23,810 nucleotides of DNA from Bremia lactucae (lineage: Eukaryota > Oomycota > Peronosporomycetes > Peronosporales > Peronosporaceae): assembly GCF_004359215.1 (NCBI RefSeq), contig NC_090620.1:333906-357715 (forward strand), read 5' to 3'. Both the position numbers and the translations under genes were made by a program. A model generated the notes under the pieces. That model saw nothing but the letters and a program-made list of their open reading frames with translations, was not told the origin of the DNA and made no database searches. Position 1 is the first letter of the stretch, and the number at the start of each line of letters is the position of its first letter. Positions 8,347 to 16,712 of this stretch are shown here, piece by piece.

Positions 8347-9358
8347 GCAGTGGTCAATAAAAATTAGCCTTATGACCGACCTCTCGGCGGTATCATAGAC
8401 GAGTTTGATGCTAAAAGCGTGAGCGAGGTCAACGCTTTGCGGATGAGCGATTAGCGATTAGCCATCACACGAAAAGTACGTGACGCGATGGCAAGCCCAC
8501 AGGACAAGCAAAAAGAACATGCGGACCGAAATGGTCGCAAAAATAATGAACGCTTTAGAGTGGGTGAAAAGGTACTATTAAGTACTGCTACCCTACCTAA
8601 GAATGCATTTTCTGTACTACCTGGAGGTACTACGAAGTTGTTGCCGCGTTTCATTGGGCCCTTAACGGAGGTCGAAGAGGTTGGAGACCTAAATTATAGG
8701 CTCATTCTTTCGCCGTATTTTACGTGGGTCGTCTGAAATGGTGTGTAGACCCAAATGAGGTCACATATCCCCATCCGTCTAAGGAGACCGATGGTGACGT
8801 CGACTGTGAGTCGAGCGTCGTTCGGGTGAGAGGGACGGTGAAGGCGAAAAGCTATCAGCCGACCGACTCCTCCCACCACGAACAAGACTCGGCGAGCGAG
8901 AGACATCACGCGAGTAACGCGGATCCCTCAGCATTATCCTCTCGAAAAGGTCCAAGCGAGTCTTCAGGCGTTCATAACCCTGACGAACCTTCGCTCAAAC
9001 ATAAGAAAAGATCCGAGGTCAGTCGCGAGACTTATCCCTCGAGATCCGCAATACGTCCTTCAGCAGCCCTTAACGCCTATGACTGAACGGACGAAGGTAA
9101 GGCAGCCGCGAGTAGGTGGACGAGATCGCCACTCCTATCGGGTGCCGCCTGCACTGATGGATACGGGTGGGACCAACGCTTCCTTGTTGGAAGGTTGCTT
9201 ACCCACCGCTCCGTGAGGCAAAGAAAACAGATCCTCGTTCAATGGTAAGGTTACCCGAAGAGTTTTGATTCTTGGAACCGATCGATAACCTACGTATTGA
9301 CGTGTCCGGCTTGATGGCTGCCTATGTAAAGGAGCACCAGCTGAGACCTCTTCGCTAG
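8347..9358 (+). pseudogene. pol C-terminus with chromodomain, family 1
   Basis: From 8488 the frame reads QDKQKEHADRNGRKN, FRVGEKVLLST, LPGGTTKLLPRFIGPLTEVEEVGDLNYRL, and after a shift VGRLK: the GPY/F-like integrase C-terminal domain of chromoviruses. A hydrophilic Ser-rich tail runs to 9086. At 9168-9300 a chromodomain is recognisable: QRFLVGRLLTHR, QILVQW, stop (9246-9248), GYPKSFDSW, then after a one-base loss EPIDNL, ending LMAAYVKEHQLRPLR at TAG 9356-9358. Chromodomains target integration to marked chromatin (family knowledge). The next gene, the antisense ORF, is convergent and starts 40 bp further on. Confidence 0.8.
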
Positions 9359-9398
9359 TCTCAAATGGACTAGCAGAAGTAGCGTTGACTGAGCACGT

Positions 9399-9937
9399 TC
9401 ACGTGTCGTCGGCAGGTTTAGGCTCCGAATCATCTATGTCAGAACCATTATGGATTATGGTCCGAGCATAAGGCGTTGCGGTTTTACCCAACGGAGAAGC
9501 GGCTGCGCCCTTATGGGCTCTCATTACCTGTCGCTGCGCTTTCCAGCGCAGACGACGAGACAGCATTCGTAAATGATGCTGTCTCCGTGTTGTGAGGCAT
9601 GAGAGAAGTTTGAATGGGCAATAATGCGCCATCGTCCTTCCTCATGAGCTCGTTGTCCGCATCACTACTATGAGGTGACGGCAACGGTGTCGACTCATTG
9701 TAGTCAGTCGACAATAAGCGACGGATCAGCATCCTCACTGTTAAACTGGGATGGATCCTTTAGCCCCGTTAACGCGACAGCAGCAGTAGCTGTCTGCGTT
9801 TCGACTAAGGCATTAGACGCTGCCGGCGTTAACACGCGGCGCGTGCGCTTAGGGCGAGGTTGAGTGGTCGTCTTCGCAGACGACCCACCAACGTGGCCCC
9901 TTTTCGGTGGCATCTTTGGCACCGTGTATGTGAACAC
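9399..9937 (-). pseudogene. antisense ORF (aORF) of family 1
   Basis: On the strand opposite to gag-pol, between the pol stop (9358) and the polypurine tract (10031). From ATG 9937 (or 9913) it encodes a basic N-terminus (MPPKRGHVGG, PRPKRTRR), an Ala/Thr-rich stretch, then EDADPSLIVD (9707-9727). A one-base shift leads into TDYNESTPLPSPHSSDADNE, and the frame 9511-9738 ends soon after. DPSLxVD plus a following D/E-Y-rich segment matches the aORF of family 2 (DPSLAVDYECES), and the position relative to the 3' LTR is the same. The C-terminal domain seen in families 2 and 3 is not found; a further frame at 9399-9632 is of doubtful meaning. Basic N-terminus could be a nuclear or nucleic-acid binding signal; function unknown. 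Confidence 0.55.
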
Positions 9938-10030
9938 AGGTCGCTAGAGTGTTAAGTGAACTAGCGGTGCGAAAGCTGCTCGCAGTTCCTCGCTCTTTTT
10001 TGACGAATTTAAAATGTAAATTCGTTCTTT

Positions 10031-10042
10031 AAGGGGGAATGG
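10031..10042 (+). other. polypurine tract, family 1
   Basis: AAGGGGGAATGG directly before the 3' LTR at 10043; the primer site for plus-strand DNA synthesis. Confidence 0.7.
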
Positions 10043-10559
10043 TGTAACGGGCTAAAGTTGCCTTAATGTAACACAGTCCCCGTTAAGTACACTTGGTGTC
10101 AATTACTCAAAACAAGAAACTAGACCCACCACTCGGATGTGGTTCACATTTGTGACCAACCCTTGTGTATGTGATGCACATTGGTGCATTCACATTAGGA
10201 GGGATGACGGCTAGCGTCATCCGTTACGCGAGGTATTTAGAAGATACGCTCGCAATACATATTAAGTGTTATCTATAGAGATGACATTTTGATTGGTAGA
10301 ATTAGGTATTTATATTTAATGCGATTAAATATAAATTAGTCTGACAACTACTTATTACTTAGTAAGTGCGCACGAGGGGCCGGATTACCGCTCCCGTGAC
10401 GACACTTTACTAGAGTACTTAGTGCGTTGGGTGAGGTCGCTAACGCGCCCACCACACTACGTCACTGTACGCAAGAGAAGCTGGCAAAACCGCTTTCTCG
10501 CTGTGCTAGGGTGTGTGTCTAAGTAGAGCGTGGCCGCATTTACGACGTGCCCGCCTACA
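10043..10559 (+). repeat. family 1 LTR, 3' LTR of the plus-strand element
   Basis: 517 bp, TGTAACGGGC to GCCCGCCTACA, after the polypurine tract. It aligns with 3634-4166 and 545-1096; differences include an internal indel near 10100-10115. It conserves the 12-bp AT-rich hairpin (10309-10320/10324-10335) and the TGACG/CGTCA hairpin near 10204-10221. Its right end abuts the interior of an inverted family 2 LTR. The five bases after it (CTCTT) do not match the five before the 5' LTR (AGCTG). Confidence 0.88.
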
Positions 10560-10754
10560 CTCTTAGCTCTCTCTCTCTTTGTGCGCGTCCAGTGCTGACT
10601 GGACCGCGGAGCAAGTAGATATAATGGTCTGCATCTATTGATGGATAAACTTTCCGGATATTACTATGTATAGTAATATTCCCCAAATATTATCTACCTT
10701 TTAGACACTTTATTAATTAACAACCTTTAAGTGTTAATAACATGTAACGATACA
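10560..10754 (-). repeat. truncated family 2 LTR (U3 part), inverted
   Basis: On the minus strand it matches the first half of the LTR at 1793-2232, up to the CGCGCACAAAGAGA block, where the family 1 LTR interrupts it. Its very start has lost about 10 bp: one arm of the terminal TGTAACGG/CGTTACA hairpin is missing. A reversed polypurine tract follows at 10755-10770, so this is the 3' LTR of a minus-strand element whose body lies to the right. Confidence 0.8.
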
Positions 10755-10770
10755 TCACCCCCCCCTAAAC
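10755..10770 (-). other. polypurine tract of family 2, inverted
   Basis: The minus strand reads GTTTAGGGGGGGGGTGA into the LTR, equivalent to the tract at 1780-1792. Confidence 0.6.
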
Positions 10771-10885
10771 GACAATCATTCTGACTGTCATTGAATAAAG
10801 TGGTCACTATACGACCACTTAAGTGGAAACGATGTGAAATGGTCAGAACCAAAATTTTAAATTATATCGCATAATTAACGGGTCC

Positions 10886-11741
10886 ATGCGGTCAGCGAAT
10901 AGAGTGGAACCTTCGGCTGCGGTACATACAGCCGCGGGCGACGCATATTTGTCTCTTGCGGCAGACATTTCGTATGCCAAAGTATCATTTTCTTCTGCAA
11001 CACTAAATGTTGCGGGTGCACGTGGTAAGTCACCACGTGAGTCCGACCCCTCTTTGGCGGTCGACTATGAATGCGAGTCGGATGAAATGGCCGACTCGAC
11101 AAGAGTAAAACAGTCGCCTGAACGTCATCTGGCGTCTGACTATGAGCCTTCGAATGAGAGGGCTCAATCGGATAGTCGTGCTAATAGCGCTCGCTATAGC
11201 ATGTTTGGTTCCGACGATGAGGATTATTCGCCATCGCCAGCACCGTCTCCGTGCCGTCACCCGCACTTATCCCTTTGCGTGGTGATGACGATGGCGTAAG
11301 CCATCGTAATAAAAGTTCTTGTGGTACCCTTGCTTCAGTGGGTACCACTCAGGGGAGTGCAGACGATAACATGTCTCGTCTTACCCCTGAGAAGAACCCG
11401 TGGCGTTTGCCCGAACGGCTAGTCAGTAGCTTGTCGGAAGAGACTACTCCTTACAAATTAATATCGCTTATTTATTGCGACAACGCTTCATGGCCTTGTA
11501 ACCAGCGCGAAGAACTTTCGGGTGAGGAGATTTATATCTCGATGCTTTTCTTAAGCATCGATGGTACAGTGTCATCAATAAACGAGATAAAATCTCGTTG
11601 ATGCAAGCCTGGAGCGCGTTCATTCGCAATGTCACAGACATTGGACGCGAAGACTGGCTTCAAAGATTTAACTCGATTCGCGTTAAGTTTGAGAAACGAA
11701 CCCCAACCGGTGCAAGGTGGTTGCTGCCGATTCCGACCTAG
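10886..11741 (+). pseudogene. antisense ORF (aORF) of family 2, copy b, most complete
   Basis: Antisense to its own minus-strand element and 132 bp from its 3' LTR, as in copy a. ATG 10886 opens an Ala/Ser-rich N-terminus, then SDPSLAVDYECESDEMADS (11045-11068 for DPSL to Y), QSPERH, DYEPSNE, and an acidic YSMFGSDDEDY/PSPAPSP segment. A shift near 11260 gives GDDDGVSHRNKSS, MSRLTPEKNPWRLPERL, ending in a stop after EIKSR. A second shift at 11600 restores similarity to the family 3 aORF: QAWSAFIRNVTDIGREDWL (11604-11660), then a basic tail to TAG 11739-11741. Low-complexity acidic N-terminus plus a compact C-terminal domain; no known family recognised. Both copies keep protein-level similarity, which argues it was once translated. 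Confidence 0.6.
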
Positions 11742-12150
11742 CCCTTTCGTGACTAGAAGTTGTCGAAAGTTCGACATCACTTGCAGGTAAGTTGGAAGTT
11801 GGGCTCATAACTTGTTAGAATGGTGTAGCTTACGAACGAAGTAGTAAATGGGAAACTAATATGTACTATCTTAATTCTACTTGTGCATCCCTAATTAGCC
11901 TGTCCTAAATTACTTAATAGGAGTTCATTAGTATCTGACACATCATAGAGCATGCGACAGTGTGAGTGAGTAATGAGCCCTTAATTTGCACTCACTGTGC
12001 CTTCTTTGTGTGTATCTTGAATAGTTGCATTACGCACCTTCTCTGCGCGTAACTTGAAACGTCACCCTATGCACCTTCTTTGTGCATATTTCGACACATC
12101 CATCATGCCCATGTTAGATGGAACGTGCGTGGCCTTTGAACGGACCACGA
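11742..12150 (-). other. remnant of a minus-strand family 3 leader/gag start; otherwise nothing recognised
   Basis: After the aORF the sequence is AT-rich with no sustained frame. On the minus strand, downstream of the PBS at 12151-12160, the stretch GCACGTTCCATCTAACATG matches the family 3 leader before the gag ATG at 13006, so the right part belongs to a second, inverted family 3 element. The gag frame closes quickly. The junction between family 2 and family 3 sequence cannot be placed better than about 11745-11990. Confidence 0.5.
11995..12088. repeat. three imperfect hairpin repeats with a CTTCTYT loop
   Basis: Three units about 37 bp apart: GTGCCTTCTTTGTGTG (11997-12012), TTACGCACCTTCTCTGCGCG.TAA (12030-12052) and TATGCACCTTCTTTGTGCAT.A (12068-12088; dots split the string). 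The last has perfect 7-bp arms around CTTCTTT. Loops are conserved while stems change in a compensating way. Confidence 0.6.
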
Positions 12151-12160
12151 AGTGCTACCA
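12151..12160 (-). other. primer-binding site of the inverted family 3 element
   Basis: On the minus strand TGGTAGCACT follows the LTR end by two bases, as at 12964 and 4169. Confidence 0.55.
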
Positions 12161-12162
12161 GG

Positions 12163-12472
12163 TATAACGGAGCAGCCTTCGCTAGGACTGATAACAGTGC
12201 CTCGATACTTCACGTGCAATGACGTGCAGACGAAGTCTTAAGGTAGCTACGAAGTATTAGATACTAAACGTAAATACTAACGACTTGAATTTTGAAAAGT
12301 AAAGCTGTATTCATATATATTAAGTTCCTACGTAGCAATCTTCTGTCAACTGACTTAAGTATATAGTATCAAACAATGAATAGCGCCTACTACTTGCGCA
12401 CCGCCCAATCGTGCCTAGTAACGATTGGCGGGGTTGGTTTAAACTTAAATCAGCCAATCAACAGAACTGCTG
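12163..12472 (-). repeat. family 3 LTR, truncated, inverted
   Basis: On the minus strand it aligns with the later two thirds of the LTR at 12473-12961, including the CAATCGTTAC block and the GCACGTGAAGTATCGAGGCAC end, and finishes CCGTTATA (CCGTTACA in the other copies). Its first about 165 bp are missing because the next LTR begins there. So the plus-strand family 3 element inserted into, or recombined with, an LTR of its own family in opposite orientation. Confidence 0.75.
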
Positions 12473-12961
12473 TGTAACGGATGTACCATTACATAAGTAA
12501 TATTTCCTATAAGAGATACAATAAATATTAATGTTTAAGAGAGAAAATAAATATAGAAGTACCAAATCATTGTATTTATAATTTTGAAATCTTACTTAAT
12601 AGTTCAAAAATCACCAATTTTGGTGCTTTTGAAGCAATACGACATTACTTCTATTGATTGGTTGATTTAAGTTTAAATCAACCCCACCAATCGTTACAAG
12701 ACACGATAAGGCGTTGCCCAAGGAGGCGCATTACCTAGTAGGCTATTAACATATTAAAGTCAGTAGATCGAAGATCGTTATGTCAGAAACTTGATATATA
12801 TGTACGGTTTTACTTGTTCCGTATTATAAGGCCTAAGAATTTATCTTTAGTAGCTAAGACTTAGAACCTTCCTCTGCACGTCTTGCACGTGAAGTATTCG
12901 AGGCACTCCATCTTCACTGTTATCAGTATAGGTTGACTAGTATTGTTAACAGTCCGTTACA
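12473..12961 (+). repeat. family 3 LTR, 5' LTR of the long plus-strand element
   Basis: 489 bp from TGTAACGGAT to AGTCCGTTACA, followed by a PBS and gag. The first 21 bases can fold back (TGTAACGG against CATTACA). It is homologous to the inverted LTRs at 12163-12472 and 20139-20644. Confidence 0.85.
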
Positions 12962-12963
12962 CC

Positions 12964-12973
12964 TGGTAACACT
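12964..12973 (+). other. primer-binding site, family 3
   Basis: TGGTAACACT two bases after the LTR; one base different from the family 1 PBS start. Confidence 0.55.
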
Positions 12974-13005
12974 CCAATCAACGGCCTACGCACGTTCCAT
13001 CCGTC

Positions 13006-14030
13006 ATGGACATGTTGGATGAAGAAGGAGATAGCTTTCAATCTCCTCAAGAAGGCTATCGCGCAACGCACGAAAGGCTCATTCATTTGAGTGACCTTGA
13101 ATGAATAGCGATCGAACACATGAGTTCGGTTCTAGGTGGACCAGCCGTTAGCGCAATGTTGTTCGCTCTGCAAAGAGACGGGCAACATGCAGCTATAGCC
13201 GAATTCATACAACATGAATTCGACGGAACCTAAGAAAGTAGACTGCTTCGCCGGCAAGGCTCTCAACACGCGGAAGTGTTGAGAACAGGGTGCTTAACAG
13301 TTGGAACTGCTGAGACACGAGCATTTACAGGCTGCTAGCGGGCCGATGCTTCCACGTCGACCCGAAAGCTTAAAGTTCGAAATTCCTAAGTTTAAGGCAG
13401 TCGAAGGCGACTCCCTTTTGAGATGGTTTGTCGAATATACAACGCCATTAAAGCTCGCCGCATCAATGATGATGCGACGAAAGTGAAATTTGGCACGTCC
13501 GACGAAGCCGGACGTGCCAAATATCGTTAGGGCTCAAGCTTTACGACACGTTAGGTTTAAGTCGTACGAGATTTAAAGACCCGACTCAGTCAAACATTTG
13601 AGCCGCCACATGCCGAATTCAGGGCTGAGCCGAGCTCCTGGATTTGAAGCAGGACAAGCGCGATATTCACGCGTATGTCCAACATACACGATACGTTGTA
13701 AGAGTCATCCATTAGATGCACAAACACAGGTAACTGTATTAATTATTAGTTTTGCAGACGGTCCTATCAAGACACACCTGTTCCGGCTTGAACTAGAGAC
13801 GCTTGATAAAACGATCTCAGTAGCGGAACCCGAAGACTTCAGCCTGAAAGAGGCTTTCGTCCACCCTGAGGCTTATCGTCCTCCATGACGGCAAGCTAAA
13901 CGGAGGTCCAGAATCAATGAACCTCTCGTATATAGAGAGCGAGATACCTTGCTCTTCAAGTTACGAACTATTTCAAAAATGTAATCGTTGTCAAAAAACG
14001 GGTTGCTACGCCTATGATTGTAGTGCCACA
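13006..14030 (+). pseudogene. gag, family 3
   Basis: ATG 13006 opens MDMLDEEGDSFQSPQEGYRATHERL, with a TGA after about 32 codons, then GGPAVSAMLFALQRDGQHAA. A frame change near 13290 leads to SLKFEIPKFKAVEGDSLLRWFVEY (13360-13440), the capsid start of this gypsy lineage, followed by KFGTS, several breaks, and from 13598 ARYSRVCPTYTIRCKS, HTHLFRLELETLDKTISVAE-like blocks (written here as motif classes) with FSLKEAFVHPEAYRPP. A zinc knuckle at about 13988-14029 reads CNRCQKTGCYAYDC: the expected His is Cys. Hairpins at 13200-13222, 13261-13284 and 13488-13522 lie inside the coding. Confidence 0.78.
13488..13522. repeat. 14-bp perfect inverted repeat in gag
   Basis: Arms 13488-13501 and 13509-13522, loop ACGAAGC; left arm ATTTGGCACGTCCG. 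All 14 pairs match. It sits in the KFGTS...AGRAK coding region of gag. Confidence 0.9.
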
Positions 14031-14615
14031 CGGCCAGTGTCTAGAAAATTTTGAGCGAAACGATCGACCTCTCGCTAGGAATATCGGAGGACACGGATCC
14101 GACGCTGTTGCGAAATCGCAACGGCGAGTTGGATCGTCAAAAAAACGGTCGGGGTCAGTAGGTGCGGAGCGCCCTCCTGATCCAGCAACGTCAAAAGAAT
14201 TTGCAGGTCTTTTGATGAAAGTTGCTTCTCACACACAAACATTGTGTGTAACTGCCCCAGGTGATGAGGTTAACCTCATCACCTTAACAAATATAGTAGC
14301 AAATATGTTGCCACTTATGTCTCTAGTCAATTGTAGGGCGTCGAACAATTTTTTCCGACGCAAATCGCTAGAAGATCGCAGACTCATATTTATTGAGCGC
14401 GATATACCTCTAACGAGGATGACAGTGCGCCTAGCAACGGGCGCATCTGTAACAGTAAAGAAACGTGTAGTTGGTATTTAATACTCGTGAAAGGGTGAAC
14501 AGTATGATGATGAATTCAACGTACTTAATTTGGATGACAAATTTGATGTCATCCTTAATTTACCATGGCTCAGAAACTACGAGCCATGTATAAATTAGCA
14601 GCATCAAGGCTTGAG
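14014..14615 (+). pseudogene. aspartic protease region, family 3
   Basis: From 14170 the frame runs KEFAGLLMKVASHTQTLCVTA, a TLTNIVANMLPLMSLVNCRASNNFF active-site segment (14326-14350), RRKSLEDRRLIF and MTVRLATGASVTVKKRVVGI, stopping at 14481. The usual D-C-G-A-S of this lineage is N-C-R-A-S here: Asn at 14329-14331 and Arg at 14335-14337, so the site is dead. After a break, FNVLNLDDKFDVILNLPWLRNYEPC (about 14505-14590) is the flap/ILG end. The first 50 codons after the gag knuckle are linker. A 26-bp palindrome lies at 14259-14284. Confidence 0.75.
14259..14284. repeat. 26-bp perfect palindrome in protease coding
   Basis: Each half is AGGTGATGAGGTT and its exact reverse complement follows with no spacer. 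It encodes PGDEVNLITL upstream of the protease active site. Confidence 0.9.
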
Positions 14616-15433
14616 GATGTTTGCCTCTCGTTCATCAGAGGGGCATTTGATGAACCTCTTTGAGCGTCCACAAGTGTGTTAAATATCGTACGAGAGAGTG
14701 CGATGGCCTCACTTGTAGTTCGGTCGTTTTCACGACTGCACAAGACCTCCGTTTGAAAACCATCACACTGTGGAGTTAGATACCGACGGCTGTGCACAAG
14801 CACATCCAGCGTCGAAATTCGACCACTCAAATAAGTTGAGTGGTACGAAACAAGGATGCTTGCTTCGAAAGCAACATTCAAGAACATTTGAAACCGCTGT
14901 CTATTAGAGACAATGCGAAAATTCTAGATCGACTGGAGAGTCGATCCTAGAGTATCTCGCTGTGGTTGCACAACCACAGCAAGAGGCAGTGGGGGATATT
15001 TTCCAAATAGAACTTGAGGGAATAGTCCCCAAGATTGTGCAAGAAAAAGACCCTAGAAACCTGCGGTCAAAGGATCGCAGGTTCCTTTGGAAGTAAGTTC
15101 CAAAGAGGAAACTGAGACATTAAATACCTAAGTAAACAGCGGATCAAGTGTAGGCGCTGATCTGATAGCGCCTTCGAAGATAACTTTGGAGATAACTCAA
15201 ATGTCAACGCTAGAACCGAAACGGTTCTTGCGTGATATGCGTAGTGGCTAAGTCAAGCAGATCTGCATACTTGTTGCAGATGACAAATACGTGGCCGATA
15301 TTTGGTCGGCAATAGCATTTCCTGAGAACGAACGGGTTCTCAGCAGCTCATCGATGAACGGAAATGTCCTCGATGAGAAGGCTTGGATTGAACGTTGTAC
15401 TCCCCAGCCTGGCAGTCTTCGAAGACAAATCCC
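14616..15433 (+). pseudogene. protease-RT linker, family 3
   Basis: No frame stays open for long. From about 15190 traces of the conserved pre-RT segment are visible: KQICILVADDKYVADIW, AIAFPENERVLSSSS and VLDEKAWIER, leading into the RT at 15434. The stretch is the richest in perfect hairpins: arms at 14822-14844, 14927-14946, 14959-14980, 15058-15083, 15085-15105, 15322-15343 and 15347-15377. Confidence 0.55.
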
Positions 15434-16367
15434 TTATATAAAGATTTGATCGAATTGAAGGATGCATTTCCTGAATCCCTACCGTGCGAGTTGCCTAAGA
15501 ATAAATGCACTCGATACGAAATCGATATGATTCCAGGTCCGAATTACTGTGTCATGAACCAGTGGCCATTGCCTCGTGAACTAGTAAAAGCGATCGACGA
15601 ATTCTTTGCCAATCGCTTAGCAGCGGGCCATATGAGGGAGACGACCTCCCAACATAGCTCTCTGACCTTCTGTGCGCGTAAAGCAACAGGAGGATGGCGG
15701 ATTGTGCATGCGTTTAATTTATTGAACGCTGCAACGGTACCGGCTCAAACGCCGATACCACGAAAAGACGTAATTATAGATGATATGTCAAAAAGTTCTA
15801 TTTCGTCAATAAATTGGATGGATGAATTCTATCAGATCCTTATGCGTGAACAAGATATCCCGTTCATCACAGTAAGAACACCAAGCGGAATGCTATGTGA
15901 GTGGCTAGTTATGTCACAGGGACTTAGTAATGCCCCTGCGACATTTAATAGATGTGTAACCAATCTGTTGAGATCGGTGCGGGATTTCGCACCATTTTAA
16001 TGACGTCTTCGTTCATAGCAGAGCCATTACGGAAAGCCGGACGTTGGAATACGTCCGAAAGATTCTTGCACCGATGCGTAAGCATAAGTTTTACGCAAGT
16101 CTCAAGAAGTGTATATTCGCCGCAAGTAAACACCACTTCTTGGGTGCATCGTGGGTACGCCATGATCCGAAAAAGATTAAGGCAATCACCGACTGGCCAA
16201 TGCCAGTCGATGTAAAAGGACTTCGAAACTTCATCGGCTTAGCGGCGGAATTACAAAGGTATTCCCGCAATTATGCCGAAATGACAGTACATATATCTTC
16301 ATTGTTGGAGAGAATTTTAAGGTGGCCATGGAAGGCTGATTGTCAGCTTTTCTTTGAGGGTATCTAG
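15434..16367 (+). pseudogene. reverse transcriptase, family 3
   Basis: The frame to 16000 contains PLYKDLIELKDAFPESLPCELP, YEIDMIPGPNYCVMNQWPLP, AGHMRE, LTFCARKATGGWRIVHAFNLLN, PIPRKDVIIDDMSKSS, YQILMREQDIPF, TPSGMLCEWLVMSQGLSNAPATFN. A one-frame shift just before the catalytic motif gives HFNDVFVHSRA: the first Asp of the YxDD pair is Asn (15999-16001). The thumb follows (MRKHKFYASLKKCIF, HFLGASWVRHDPKKIKAITDWPMP, GLRNFIGLAAELQRYSRNY) to 16367. The RT core has no perfect inverted repeat of 8 bp or more, unlike its surroundings. Confidence 0.9.
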
Positions 16368-16712
16368 CAAAGCTTGAGGCAATCGCCAATCCTGGCGATT
16401 GCTAACCAAAACAGACCATTTCAAATGGTCTGTGACGCCAGCGATTTTGCAATCGGCTGTGCGTTAATGCAATACGACACAGACGGCGCAGAGCGTCGTC
16501 TGTCATTTATCGCGTCAGTTGTAACCAGCTGAACAAAATTATCCAGTGCATAACAAGAACTCCTTGCCATTAAATATGTCGGCCGTAAACAGTCCACACC
16601 TCTTGCAAAGGATGGCGAGATCGTTGTCTTTCTTCGCGGAGTACAACTTCTCCGTAGAATATAATTCACGACGACTTATCATCGTCGCTGATGCTCTTTC
16701 GCGCCGGACCCA
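16368..16712 (+). pseudogene. RNase H domain, family 3
   Basis: ILAIANQNRPFQMVCDASDFAIGCALMQYDTDGAE contains the first catalytic Asp; then a broken stretch with QELLAIKYV (catalytic Glu block) and, near the end, VADALSRR (16688-16712), which closes gypsy RNase H. The middle with the TDH block is degraded. Perfect hairpins with 10- and 11-bp arms (16379-16402 and 16411-16433) code for the segment around the active site. Confidence 0.82.

Noticed and set aside
4325..16001. Repeat-induced point mutation as in fungi
   Set aside because: Several lesions are transitions, but transversions and indels are frequent, the flanking sequence is not visibly AT-skewed, and oomycetes are not known to have this process.
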